Translations under genes and position numbers: made by a program
DNA from: a virus
Strand: one strand, 5' to 3'
DNA length: 64,000 bases
Virus record (IMG/VR): IMGVR_UViG_3300033146_005596
Coordinates: 1-64,000 of that record
The notes under the pieces: generated by a model
What the model saw: only the letters and a program-made list of their open reading frames with translations
Told to the model about the DNA's origin: nothing
Databases searched by the model: none
Shown here: positions 1 to 7,765 of the stretch, in pieces
Position numbering within the stretch: position 1 is the stretch's first letter
Layout: every line of letters begins with the position of its first letter

Positions 1-13
1 TAGTCTATATTTG

Positions 14-346
14 TCATTTCATTTTCTCCAATGCCAGTCTAATTTTTAATCTCTTTAACTCTTCCATAATTATTTGTTTTACCTCATCAGGAAGTCCTAC
101 TGGTAAAAAGTCCCAGCTTATTCTTAGTACACATAATTTTTTACTCTTGTAAGTATAAACTGAGAAGTCGTATTCCCCTTGAAAATCCACGTATTCATGC
201 TCATGTATCTTTCTTATAATAGCTGACTTTGTATATCTAACATATCCAATTAAACTTTCTTTGAACATTATTTCTAATGAATTATCAAGGAAAACTGTTT
301 CCTCTACTGAGCTAATTGTGTTTGTAAATTGCTCTATGTATATCAT
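14..346 (-). CDS. small early array protein (paralogous family), 110 aa
   Basis: Function not recognised. It is the most downstream visible member of a minus-strand run of ~100-residue genes. The C-terminus is a basic, leucine-rich helix ending ALEKMK, as in its neighbours. The ATG overlaps the TGA of the upstream gene in an ATGA junction, and its ribosome site GGAGG lies inside the last codons of that gene, so translation is probably coupled. No signal peptide or membrane segment is seen. Transcription probably comes from the early promoter at 2849-2879. Family membership rests on size, position and C-terminal pattern; sequence similarity to the others is weak. Confidence 0.75.
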   Translation of the reverse strand: MIYIEQFTNTISSVEETVFLDNSLEIMFKESLIGYVRYTKSAIIRKIHEHEYVDFQGEYDFSVYTYKSKKLCVLRISWDFLPVGLPDEVKQIIMEELKRLKIRLALEKMK

Positions 347-642
347 TTTAACTCCTCCAATTTACGAGAAAGGTTAGCTCTTTCAAAAGCTTCTAAAAAG
401 TCTCCGTCATAAGTATAAAGATTAAGTCGATATACAGTTTTATCTGGGTTACACCAGACACCGAGTGCCTTATAAGCTATATCTAATAATGAGTCAAACA
501 TCTGAACAAAACTAGTATTTGAAGGTTCAATAAGAATGTATAGTACTCCCTCATACTTCATGAAATCTATTTCAACTCCTTTAAAATGCTTTAGCTTTTT
601 AACCACTTCTTGATAGAGCTTAATACTGATGTTTTTATTCAT
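343..642 (-). CDS. small early array protein (paralogous family), 99 aa
   Basis: Function not recognised. Soluble protein with a Lys-rich N-terminal helix and the array-type C-terminus SRKLEELK. The last codons (TTG GAG GAG TTA AAA TGA) double as the ribosome binding site and start of the next gene. Its own start at 642 follows GGAG inside the end of the upstream gene and overlaps it by ATGA. Fourth-position overlaps like these suggest one coupled polycistronic unit. Confidence 0.75.
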   Translation of the reverse strand: MNKNISIKLYQEVVKKLKHFKGVEIDFMKYEGVLYILIEPSNTSFVQMFDSLLDIAYKALGVWCNPDKTVYRLNLYTYDGDFLEAFERANLSRKLEELK

Positions 643-968
643 TTCAACTTCTCCATCTTTATTTTAAGAGTAACCTTGTCTATCTCTTTTTTTAGAAAAG
701 AGCTAGTCTCTTTACTCAGTTGCAAGATTACATGAAACTCTAATAGTTCACCATAAGTCTTACTAAATATAAACTGAGATTCAGACATCACCCATCTATG
801 AATTGAATATCTATGTATTATCTGTTGAATGAATCCTTCATATTTCATAGTTGTAGAAATAACAAATCTTACATTACCAATTATAGTGTACTCACTACCA
901 AGAGTATTAGCTAAACTTTTAAGACTGTTTTTTAGACTAGCCCTTTGTTCAGACTCTTTTAGTTTCAT
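639..968 (-). CDS. small early array protein (paralogous family), 109 aa
   Basis: Function not recognised. Near the N-terminus the pattern SLKSLANTLG, then YTIIGNV, resembles SLEHLAKTLD, then YTVNGLI, in the gene at 1305-1610. This is the clearest within-array homology. The C-terminus is KIKMEKLK. The start at 968 overlaps the end of the frameshifted member at 965-1314 and uses GGAGG within that reading frame as ribosome site. Confidence 0.75.
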   Translation of the reverse strand: MKLKESEQRASLKNSLKSLANTLGSEYTIIGNVRFVISTTMKYEGFIQQIIHRYSIHRWVMSESQFIFSKTYGELLEFHVILQLSKETSSFLKKEIDKVTLKIKMEKLK

Positions 969-1314
969 TTCATTACCTCCAATTTTAGTTTAAGATTAAT
1001 CTCTTCCATAAGTTTAAGACAGTCTTTACTGATTTCATTTGATATGTTTAGTTTTATGGATAATTCTACATACTCATGATAATTTTCATTATATGAGACT
1101 TCCAAAGCTTCAAAGCAAGGTCTCCACCCTCTTTTTCCTAGTCGAATATGTTTAAGTATAACCTCTTTATAAAACTTTCCTTTAAACCCTATATATCCAT
1201 AAAATCATAGTTACGCTCTTTACGAGTAATATCAACAGAAGCACTATGTAATCTTGCAAAGGGATAACAATATCGTAATAACTTAGTAGTAGTTGAGTTA
1301 ATCCCTAAATCCAT
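965..1314 (-). pseudogene. frameshifted member of the small early array family
   Basis: An ATG at 1314, overlapping the 3' end of the upstream gene, opens a frame beginning MDLGINSTTTK. It hits TAG after about 41 codons, near 1196. In another frame the coding sense continues without a break (YGYIGFKGKFYKE and onward) to the array-type ending KLKLEVMK at 965. A single-base change around the T-run near 1196-1206 would join the two parts into a normal-length member. Either the gene is broken, or it is a sequencing error or a frameshifting site. The ribosome site for the next gene is preserved in its last codons. Confidence 0.6.
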
Positions 1315-1610
1315 TTTAATCTCTCCAGTTTTAGACCTGTATCTATTTTCCTAATTTCAGTAGCTACCTCATATAACTCAGGGTAATTTTTACCATAGGC
1401 TACCTTAAACATATAAGTTCCCTCATAGCCCCTATAGTAGTTTACTAAATCACTTGTTATACTAATCTTTCTCAGAGAGTCATCTAATTTAGAACTAAAA
1501 TCTTCGTTATAATAACCCAGCTCCATAACAATCAAACCATTAACTGTATAGCATTTTTTATCAAGAGTTTTAGCTAAATGTTCTAAACTGGTCAGTACCT
1601 TATTTTTCAT
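1305..1610 (-). CDS. small early array protein (paralogous family), 101 aa
   Basis: Function not recognised. N-terminal pattern SLEHLAKTLD followed by a short strand resembles the gene at 639-968. The C-terminus GLKLERLKWI is the array-type tail, and its codons contain GGAGAG, positioned as ribosome site for the ATG at 1314. The ATG at 1610 follows AAAGG and overlaps the TGA of the decayed upstream copy. Confidence 0.75.
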   Translation of the reverse strand: MKNKVLTSLEHLAKTLDKKCYTVNGLIVMELGYYNEDFSSKLDDSLRKISITSDLVNYYRGYEGTYMFKVAYGKNYPELYEVATEIRKIDTGLKLERLKWI

Positions 1611-1899
1611 TCTAAAGCCTTTAGTTTTAGTTTAAGGAGTAATTTCTTATCTAAAAGTTCCATTAAGAAACCTCTTTGTTAAACTGGGTTTTTAGGAACA
1701 TAAGAGTATATATAGCAAATCCTAAATCATTATTTTTGATAATAACAACTTCATTAAGTCCCTCTATCCTTACTCCAAAGGAGGGATTATCTCCACCAAC
1801 AATAGTTACTACTTTTATTTCATTACCATACAAACTCTCAGTTCTATCCTGAAATTCTAACCTCTTTAGCTCTAGTTTGGCTTGATTAGCTTTATTCTG
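1607..1899 (-). pseudogene. decayed member of the small early array family
   Basis: Between two intact genes there is an open frame of about 75 codons without any ATG near its start, ending TAA at 1663-1665. Immediately after, in another frame, come 18 codons (ATG at 1663) ending LLKLKLKALE, the array-type C-terminus, with the ATGA junction to the next gene. The simplest reading is one ancestral member broken by a frameshift near 1665 and by loss of its start. A TTG-initiated short protein remains possible. Confidence 0.5.
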
Positions 1900-1901
1900 T
1901 C

Positions 1902-2198
1902 CTACTTCTCCTCAATAAAAGCTCTATGAATATTATAATATTCTGGGTTTTTAAGAACTCCATCAGTTAACAAAGCCTCTTCTCGATTTAGCATTTCTTG
2001 CATGGAATCACAAACTTCGATTTCTTTAATTCTAAAAGCTTCTTTTCCATACTTTTTAAGAGCATTTTCCCAGTAAGTACCACTACCTGAAATCTCTAGT
2101 ACTTCGCCCTCTGCTCCAGACAGAACCGCGGTACCAATAAATTTCTTTCCATTTTTCAAGTTGATTGTCTCAGTAATAACAAATCTTTCTTTTCCCAT
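1902..2198 (-). CDS. GIY-YIG-like endonuclease relic, 98 aa
   Basis: The pattern NLKNGKKFIG at residues 13-22, then SGSG...ALKKYGKEAF at about 37-56, then the C-terminal YYNIHRA fits phage GIY-YIG (Seg-like) nucleases. In these a short NGK.YIG strand is followed by GSG, a KYG.E.F helix and a terminal YN motif. The N-terminal GIY element is atypical and the catalytic Arg and Glu cannot be assigned with certainty, so activity is doubtful. The ribosome site AAGGAG precedes the ATG at 2198. It sits directly upstream of the family array, where a mobile nuclease could have contributed to rearrangement (inference). Confidence 0.5.
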   Translation of the reverse strand: MGKERFVITETINLKNGKKFIGTAVLSGAEGEVLEISGSGTYWENALKKYGKEAFRIKEIEVCDSMQEMLNREEALLTDGVLKNPEYYNIHRAFIEEK

Positions 2199-2225
2199 AT
2201 TTATCTCCTTATGATAAATTATATT

Positions 2226-2648
2226 TTAAACCTCATCAGAAACAAGGTCTATTCCAACATTTAAAAACTCAGCTACATCTACTAAATCATCACAAGTAGT
2301 AGCACCATTTTCATATACCATTTCTTTAACCATCTCTAAAGATTTAATCTGGTGCTCATCAAACTTATTATTTCCGTCTTTATCAAGATAACAAAAAATA
2401 GTTCGGTCTGGAGACTTGATAGAATCCTCTACCAACTCAGCAATAGAATAAACTCCAGTCATTTTAGGCGTAATAACATACAATACCTTATTACAACTTT
2501 CTCTCTGTTTTATCTCTTCCTTCTGAGCTTCTTCTGTCCAGTCATCTACAACGGGATTAAAATATTTTACATCTTTGTGCAACTTTTTAATCAAATCATC
2601 TCGCCACTTGCTGTTATTGCAAGTACCACCTAAAAATACATCATTCAT
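2226..2648 (-). CDS. nucleoside 2-deoxyribosyltransferase-like protein, 140 aa
   Basis: Begins NDVFLGGTCNNSKWRD, followed by YFNPVVDDW and a VLYVITPKMTGVYSIAEL segment. This matches the Rossmann-like nucleoside 2-deoxyribosyltransferase superfamily (type represented by Pfam Nuc_deoxyri_tr2), which handles nucleosides or NAD-like ligands. The ATG at 2648 is preferred over an upstream TTG because GGAGG lies seven bases before it. It is the first gene behind the early promoter at 2849-2879, with a leader of about 200 nt. The substrate is unknown; roles in nucleotide salvage or in evading NAD/nucleotide-based immunity are speculation. Confidence 0.65.
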   Translation of the reverse strand: MNDVFLGGTCNNSKWRDDLIKKLHKDVKYFNPVVDDWTEEAQKEEIKQRESCNKVLYVITPKMTGVYSIAELVEDSIKSPDRTIFCYLDKDGNNKFDEHQIKSLEMVKEMVYENGATTCDDLVDVAEFLNVGIDLVSDEV

Positions 2649-2848
2649 TATTTCCTCCAATTTACTTGAGCATAGTTCCCACTTTAAGTCTGTTTAATAA
2701 GTTTAAAACTATATTTTTATTATTCTCAGTAACACTTATAGCAAGAATATACTACTAGTTGAGAAGCTTCTTAAACCTCCAGGCTGATTCTTATTCTTTG
2801 TAGTGCCAAAATTAACTAATTTTATAGCCTAGTCACTCTTACACATAT

Positions 2849-2879
2849 AATATAACAAACTTTTTCCAAGCTGTGTAAT
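2849..2879 (-). promoter_or_regulatory. early promoter P1
   Basis: Reading the minus strand: ATTACA (2879-2874), 19-bp spacer, TATATT (2854-2849) extended to TTATATTATA. It faces the 2226-2648 gene and the array behind it. Confidence 0.65.
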
Positions 2880-2901
2880 ATTCTGGGTTATTTCAATTAT
2901 T

Positions 2902-2913
2902 ACTTATTTAATA
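2902..2913 (+). promoter_or_regulatory. late-type promoter before groEL
   Basis: ACTTATTTAATA, the same element as at 22841 before the sigma factor gene. It is followed by a 35-nt leader with an AAAGGTAGG ribosome site. Confidence 0.45.
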
Positions 2914-2948
2914 GTAATAATAATTAGCTATAAAGGTAGGTTTTAGAT

Positions 2949-4523
2949 ATGGGTAGAGATTATAAGTTTAGTGAAGATATTAGAAAAGATTTACTAAAGG
3001 GTATTGAAATAGTATCAAATGCGGTTAAAGTAACATTGGGCCCAAAAGGTAGAAATGTATTATTGGGCTCTGTTGCTGGAGCACCTATGGTAACCAAAGA
3101 TGGAGTCTCAGTTGCAAAAGAAATTGAGTTGGATTGTCCTTTCCAAAATATGGGTGTTCAGCTATTGCAGGAAGTTGCATCAAAAACAAATGATGATACT
3201 GGAGATGGTACCACAACTTCAACGGTACTGGCTTATGCTATTGCTAGAGATGGAATGAAAGAAGTAGAAAAAGGTTTAAACCCAATTGGTATTAAAAAAG
3301 GTATTGATTTAGCTGTTATTAAAGCGACTAATTATATAAAAGATTTAGCCAAAAGTATAGACAGCAAAGAAGAAATTAAACAAGTAGCAACCATCTCAGC
3401 AAACAATGATAGCTCAATAGGTGAGTTAATTGCAGATGCTATGGAATCTGTCGGAAAAGATGGAGTCATTACAATAGAGAATAGTAATACAGCTAAAACA
3501 TCAATTGATGTAACTGAAGGTATGGAGATTGATAAAGGGTATTTATCTCCATATTTTGCTGGTGATAGTACTAAGGTCGAAATGGAAAATTCTTATATTT
3601 TATTATGCGACCAGAAAATAACCCATATGGAAGAGTTATTACCAGTACTTGGACAAATTGCTCAAGAAGGAAAATCAGTTTTAATCATAGCAGAAGACAT
3701 TGAAGGAGAGGCTTTAGCTACTTTAGTTATGAACTCCCTGAGAGGTACTATAAACGCAGTCGCTATAAAAGCTCCTAGCTTTGGGGATTATCAAGCAGCT
3801 ATACTTGAGGATATTGCTATTTTGACAGGAGCACAAGTTATATCTGAAAGGTATGGATTAAAACTAAAAGAAGCAAACCTAGACTTGCTTGGAAAAGCAA
3901 GTAAAGTAAAGGTTGAAGCAAACTCCACAACTATTGTAGATGGTTTTAATATACCAGAGGTTTTAGCAACTAGGATTGATTCTATCAAAAAAGAAATGGG
4001 GGACTGTACTTCAAATCATGATACTGAACAGCTCCAAAGTAGACTAGCAAAATTAACTGGGGGTATAGCTGTTATAAAAGTTGGTGCCAACACCGAGACA
4101 GAACTTGTTGAGAAAAAACATCGAGTTGAAGATGCTCTCTCTGCTACTAGAGCTGCCATTGAAGAGGGAATTGTATCCGGTGGGGGTTTAACTTTACTCA
4201 GGGCTAGTGCTAATTTAGATATTGATGGAGAGTTAACCTCGGAAGAAGAGGCTGGTTTTAGAATTATAAAAAAAGCATTACTTGAGCCTATGAAACAAAT
4301 AGCTAGTAATGCTGGTAGAAATGGTGAGAGTATAATCGCTACAGGGCTTGAGGAAAAAAATGGAATTGGCTATAATGCCTTGACTGGTAATTGGGTTGAT
4401 ATGATAAAAGCAGGAATAATAGACCCAGCTAAAGTCACACGATGTGCTCTTGAAAATGCTGCCTCAATTGCTTCTTTAGTTTTAACAACAGAGTGTGCTA
4501 TAGCTCCTCCTAAGCTAGACTAA
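2949..4523 (+). CDS. groEL: GroEL-type (group I) chaperonin, 524 aa
   Basis: Full-length group I chaperonin (bacterial GroEL is about 548 residues). It has the ATP-binding TLGPKGRN at 29-36, GDGTTT at 85-90, the apical domain in the middle and the ELVEKKHRVEDALSATRAA segment carrying the catalytic Asp. The C-terminal GGM tail of cellular GroEL is absent; the protein ends APPKLD. No GroES gene lies nearby. Phage-encoded GroELs are known in some giant phages (for example phage EL), where they work without a co-chaperonin; the same is inferred here. It has its own late-type promoter and faces away from the early array. It probably folds virion or replication proteins. Confidence 0.97.
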   Translation: MGRDYKFSEDIRKDLLKGIEIVSNAVKVTLGPKGRNVLLGSVAGAPMVTKDGVSVAKEIELDCPFQNMGVQLLQEVASKTNDDTGDGTTTSTVLAYAIARDGMKEVEKGLNPIGIKKGIDLAVIKATNYIKDLAKSIDSKEEIKQVATISANNDSSIGELIADAMESVGKDGVITIENSNTAKTSIDVTEGMEIDKGYLSPYFAGDSTKVEMENSYILLCDQKITHMEELLPVLGQIAQEGKSVLIIAEDIEGEALATLVMNSLRGTINAVAIKAPSFGDYQAAILEDIAILTGAQVISERYGLKLKEANLDLLGKASKVKVEANSTTIVDGFNIPEVLATRIDSIKKEMGDCTSNHDTEQLQSRLAKLTGGIAVIKVGANTETELVEKKHRVEDALSATRAAIEEGIVSGGGLTLLRASANLDIDGELTSEEEAGFRIIKKALLEPMKQIASNAGRNGESIIATGLEEKNGIGYNALTGNWVDMIKAGIIDPAKVTRCALENAASIASLVLTTECAIAPPKLD

Positions 4524-4529
4524 ACATCA

Positions 4530-4631
4530 ATGCTCTCTTCTGAACTAGCAAATTGGGAAGACCTTTATGTTGGTGACTATCTTTTTGAGACTGGAGTGTT
4601 TGGAATTTCCCAGCACTCGAGTCAATATTAG
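4530..4631 (+). CDS. possible 33-aa ORF after groEL
   Basis: An ATG seven bases after the groEL stop opens 33 codons (starting MLSSELANWEDLYVGD) ending at a TAG that overlaps the convergent gene. Codon use looks coding-like, but there is no ribosome site. It may be a relic or chance. Confidence 0.25.
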   Translation: MLSSELANWEDLYVGDYLFETGVFGISQHSSQY

Positions 4632-5038
4632 ACTAGACTAGCTAGTTTATACCTTACTTTAGCTTTTATAAATAAATCCCTGAGGTCTCTATAATTGGAC
4701 CTTGGATTGATTGTACCAATTTCATAAATGTAGGTATTAGTTGGTTGTTCCGTTAATCCATCATTCTTATAGAATTGTCTGACTCTAAACTGGCCTTTTT
4801 GTGCTTCTTGTATGAGGTATGATAAGGCTGTATTTTTTAAGCTATGCTCTTTATCAAATATAAACTCAACATGAATATTATTTGATGTTCCACTATGTAC
4901 TTTTGGTAGAGTAGTGGATTCGGCACCGGGTACCGTTTGATAGATGTTATCTGCTAAATCAACAAGTACAATGGGTACCGTTTGATAGATGTAATCTGCT
5001 AAATCAACAAGTTCAAGTTCAAGAGTATAATCTTTCAT
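4628..5038 (-). CDS. small early protein with 15-residue tandem duplication, 136 aa
   Basis: Function not recognised. The start at 5038 (MKDYTLELE) is chosen because it overlaps the upstream TGA as ATGA and has GGAG inside the upstream gene's last codons; a longer in-frame start at 5113 would run well inside that gene. Residues ~12-41 contain the unit VDLADYIYQTVPIVL repeated as VDLADNIYQTVPGAE. The duplication is exact at DNA level over 45 bp (4928-5017) apart from a few changes. It ends KAKVRYKLASLV, compatible with the array-type tail. Confidence 0.65.
   Translation of the reverse strand: MKDYTLELELVDLADYIYQTVPIVLVDLADNIYQTVPGAESTTLPKVHSGTSNNIHVEFIFDKEHSLKNTALSYLIQEAQKGQFRVRQFYKNDGLTEQPTNTYIYEIGTINPRSNYRDLRDLFIKAKVRYKLASLV
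4928..5017. repeat. 45-bp tandem duplication
   Basis: Two in-frame copies with period 45, each starting GGGTACCGTTTGATAGATGT, differing at about four positions. The frame is preserved. Confidence 0.9.
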
Positions 5039-5352
5039 TTTAAAGACTCCAAACTCTTTTGAGCTGGCATTAACTCTGCTAACTTGCTTAATAGTAAGAT
5101 GTCTTTCAGACAAGATAATGCCTCCTCTTGGTATTCTGTTAAGTTAATTTGTAATAAACTAAACGGTAAAATAATAGGAAGAAAACTAAAAGATAATCTG
5201 TCATGTTTAATAACCACTTTATATATTGGCCCTCCAATTCTGCAGTCTATAGCTAAGTGCAATGGAGTGCCATCTCCACTATAAGCTGGAGTATACTTAA
5301 ACCGGTCAAGCTTTACCAATCTGCTGATAACATCATTTATTTCTTTGTCCAT
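5035..5352 (-). CDS. small early array protein, 105 aa
   Basis: Function not recognised. It ends AQKSLESLK with the TTGGAGTCTTTAAAATGA junction that provides the next gene's ribosome site, as in the 1-2 kb array. The frame stays open upstream of the ATG at 5352 for about 45 codons without another start (reading ...FIREIEIKKLWSKEL). This suggests the 3' remnant of another member fused in frame. The downstream neighbour is the duplicated-repeat protein. Confidence 0.65.
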   Translation of the reverse strand: MDKEINDVISRLVKLDRFKYTPAYSGDGTPLHLAIDCRIGGPIYKVVIKHDRLSFSFLPIILPFSLLQINLTEYQEEALSCLKDILLLSKLAELMPAQKSLESLK

Positions 5353-5476
5353 ATCTAGCTCTTTGCTCCATAATTTCTTTATTTCTATTTCTCGGATGAA
5401 AGCTAGGCAACTGAAGCATAAGGCTCTAACTCCATTTATGCCCAGTGTACTTTGGTACCATTACTATTATCTAGTC

Positions 5477-6772
5477 TTAGACAGTAAAAACAGTAGCCTC
5501 ATCTTTATCGGTTCTGATGATAGCTAGCCAAGATGGAAATCTTAGTGAATAACTACCTCGAGCATTTTTAGATACCTCGAAATATTTAATTTCAACTAGC
5601 TGTCCTAGTAACTCTTTCTGACCCTCATCAGACCAGTATTTAGTTCTTTCAGCATCAGATAAACCAGTACCAACTCCAACCTCATAGAGAGAGCCATTAA
5701 CTTCTAGCTCAACTATGATATTTCCGCATTTTCCAGCATATTTTCCTTTGCCTTCTTCAAATCCAGTAACTCTTAAATCAGCAGTATAAAACTTCTTTAG
5801 CTTAAGTAAATTTTTAGTCCTTTTACCTTCATAAGGGGCATCAGCTATTGCAAGCATAAGTCCTTCTTCTCCACTATTAACAGCTTCCTGAAGCAAACCA
5901 TCGATTACTGAAGTATCTTTTCCAGAATAAACAAAATCAATTGGTCTGCAGAATCTGCAACCATTAAGATTTTTTCTACTCTGAGCTTGCCTCTTAGAAT
6001 ATGGTACCAAACATTTATTAGTGCTTAAGTACTTATCAATATCATTGATATAATCAAAAACATGGAATAGTAAACCTTTTTTATTTTCAGATTTAGAGTT
6101 AATAACTTTTACTGATTTTCTATATAAATCAGCACTATTAAGACCATTTGGATTTTCAAGTACTAGCTCACCATCATAAATGCCATTAGGGCAATTGGAA
6201 AGCTCAGCTTTAATATCAACCAAACCTCCAATTACTTTGCCACTTCTAGCATAGCAGGTAACAACTCCATTCTGAACATATGATAAATTTCTAACTCCGT
6301 CTCTCTTGTTTGACAGGATAAACTCTTTTCCTTCAACAAACTTAATATTGTCAAGGTACTTTTGAGCTTTCATAGTCTCAAAAGTTGGAATCATCTTAAA
6401 GCCTCTTGCTTTATTTATAGAAGCAACTCCGCAGCCTAAGCTCAAACTTTTAGTAATAATTTTTTTAAATAAATCTTTTTCTAAATCATCTTTTAAAGTG
6501 CTTTCAAAAGCTTTTACTATACTTACTACTTCTTGTTTTCCAGTATTGTTTTTAAGAACATAGCTCAGAACTTCCTCAGTCTCCACCATGGAGTTTTGAG
6601 TAGAAGCTTTATAGTTATCATAGCTTTTATTTGAAATACCACTAGGGGTCCGACCAAAGGCAAACTTTAGAACCTCATTTATTTCTTGATAATCAAAGCT
6701 TTTTAGTAATGCAACTTTTGCATTTTTACCACTTGTTTTCATAATCTCATTTAAATCTGTATAAACACTCAT
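5477..6772 (-). CDS. ATP-dependent DNA ligase, 431 aa
   Basis: Seals nicks during replication. The nucleotidyltransferase motifs are in order: motif I KRDGVR at 156-161 (Lys156 is the predicted AMP acceptor), ARSGK at 175-179, DGEL at 200-203, EEGLML near 305 and LLKLKKF as motif V, followed by an OB-fold region. An N-terminal helical domain of ~140 residues precedes the catalytic core, as in T4-type ligases. It has its own early promoter at 6792-6822 with a leader of only ~15 nt and a weak AAGGGG ribosome site. It sits inside the small-gene array. Confidence 0.93.
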   Translation of the reverse strand: MSVYTDLNEIMKTSGKNAKVALLKSFDYQEINEVLKFAFGRTPSGISNKSYDNYKASTQNSMVETEEVLSYVLKNNTGKQEVVSIVKAFESTLKDDLEKDLFKKIITKSLSLGCGVASINKARGFKMIPTFETMKAQKYLDNIKFVEGKEFILSNKRDGVRNLSYVQNGVVTCYARSGKVIGGLVDIKAELSNCPNGIYDGELVLENPNGLNSADLYRKSVKVINSKSENKKGLLFHVFDYINDIDKYLSTNKCLVPYSKRQAQSRKNLNGCRFCRPIDFVYSGKDTSVIDGLLQEAVNSGEEGLMLAIADAPYEGKRTKNLLKLKKFYTADLRVTGFEEGKGKYAGKCGNIIVELEVNGSLYEVGVGTGLSDAERTKYWSDEGQKELLGQLVEIKYFEVSKNARGSYSLRFPSWLAIIRTDKDEATVFTV

Positions 6773-6791
6773 TATAACCCCTTACCTATAT

Positions 6792-6822
6792 AATATAACA
6801 GGCTTTTACTTTTCTGCGCAAA
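6792..6822 (-). promoter_or_regulatory. early promoter P2 (ligase)
   Basis: Minus strand TTTGCG, 19-bp spacer, TATATT. The -35 carries G instead of A at position four. Confidence 0.65.
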
Positions 6823-6851
6823 ATAATAAATAAAATTTTGGTACCATAGTA

Positions 6852-7214
6852 CTAAATATTTTTCAGAGCTAAATAAGCATAAATCTTATTTAATAACTCC
6901 AATAAAGTAATGTCCTTTTTTATGTAGGTTAGCCTACGACAACTCTCACCCGTAGATGTTGTAGCAGTGATACTAAAAATATTGATTGGCTCAAATAAGG
7001 CGCTAAAATTAGGAAAAAGTCCTGGCCTCATATATTTAAAGATAAATTTAGATAGCATCATTTTTTCATAAACATTTGGTCCAAAATGCAACTGCATCTC
7101 ATCTTTATGACCAGTTCTACTAATATAACTTCTTTTGTAGGACTCAGGTGGTAATAGTTCTTTAATCTTAAAAAAAGCTTTCTCCTCCTCAAGAGACACT
7201 TTTAATCTTACCAT
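6852..7214 (-). CDS. small early array protein, 120 aa
   Basis: Function not recognised. The start at 7214 (MVRLKVSLEEEK) is preferred to 7229 because GAGG lies nine bases upstream; both overlap the end of the upstream gene. The C-terminus ITLLELLNKIYAYLALKNI resembles the endings of the genes at 8260 (EFLKKLYVYQQL) and 9010 (ETFETLYQNLKTI), supporting a shared family. Confidence 0.65.
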   Translation of the reverse strand: MVRLKVSLEEEKAFFKIKELLPPESYKRSYISRTGHKDEMQLHFGPNVYEKMMLSKFIFKYMRPGLFPNFSALFEPINIFSITATTSTGESCRRLTYIKKDITLLELLNKIYAYLALKNI

Positions 7215-7371
7215 ACTTTTTGTCCTCATATCTAGCTATAGCTCGGGCTAATTTTCTAAGAAATCTTATATCAGCTTTATCAGAATCCCCAGCTATGTTA
7301 GCATCCAGCATGTCTTCCACTAGTTCTAATGCTGCATTATACTCTACTTCATGTTTTAGCTTAATTCTCAT
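7189..7371 (-). CDS. 60-aa protein resembling the N-terminal part of HigA-type antitoxins
   Basis: The sequence KLKHEVEYNAALELVEDML...YEDKKY resembles the pattern (teaEYeaALaeie.L ... LIe.YEdkh) that precedes the helix-turn-helix in COG5499-type antitoxins. The DNA-binding part is missing, so it would be only a fragment. AGGAG lies eight bases before the ATG. It overlaps the next gene. The resemblance is from memory and tentative; no toxin partner is recognised. Confidence 0.45.
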   Translation of the reverse strand: MRIKLKHEVEYNAALELVEDMLDANIAGDSDKADIRFLRKLARAIARYEDKKYGKIKSVS

Positions 7372-7433
7372 ATTTTATTCTCCTATTGTTTCTAACCTAT
7401 TAGAAGGAGCTATACTTAGTTTCTTATCCAATT

Positions 7434-7763
7434 TTATAACTCCCTTTTGATAAGATAGTCTAGTAAAAGCTCTAGTAAATCCTTTGGGCTAAAGCCCTTA
7501 AGTAAATAACCATAATCCACTTTTGCAACTAAGTCTGTAGTTTCCCACCTGATATAATAGCTTGAAATCTTTTTGAACTCATCAGGATATTTAATATAGC
7601 CTTCAAAGTCAGTAGCAAACCCATTCAAGAACTTTTCAAGGTCAGAGTCATATCTAAAAACTATGGTCTGTAAATTACTGGAGTTATGATAAGCTCCTGA
7701 GCTATCGCGTTCAAACTGAGGCTTAACCTCATTTATTTTTTTAATCAATTCTTTATTTGTCAT
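7434..7763 (-). CDS. small early array protein, 109 aa
   Basis: Function not recognised. The ATG at 7763 is preferred to the in-frame TTG at 7772, which lies in the last codons of the upstream gene. It ends FSPKDLLELLLDYLIKREL, matching the 'short loop + LLe.L..YL' ending of neighbours at 7766 and 8260. No membrane segment. Confidence 0.65.
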   Translation of the reverse strand: MTNKELIKKINEVKPQFERDSSGAYHNSSNLQTIVFRYDSDLEKFLNGFATDFEGYIKYPDEFKKISSYYIRWETTDLVAKVDYGYLLKGFSPKDLLELLLDYLIKREL

Positions 7764-7765
7764 CT

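Larger units (their letters stand above)
2649..2948. other. divergent control region between early genes and groEL
   Basis: No gene is seen in these 300 bases. It holds the minus-strand early promoter (2849-2879) and the late-type element in front of groEL (2902-2913). The early leader contains a 16-base near-perfect palindrome around AGAAGCTTCT (2759-2774), which could be an operator or leader hairpin. An isolated GGAGG without a start codon also lies in the leader. Confidence 0.5.

Noticed and set aside
2226-2648. NAD-hydrolase/TIR-like immunity effector
   Set aside because: The residues fit a deoxyribosyltransferase-like fold, and nothing indicates a defence operon; a specific immune role would be guesswork.
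5353-5476. Open frame upstream of and in frame with the 5035-5352 gene
   Set aside because: No start codon or ribosome site; recorded only as a possible fused remnant in the gene entry.
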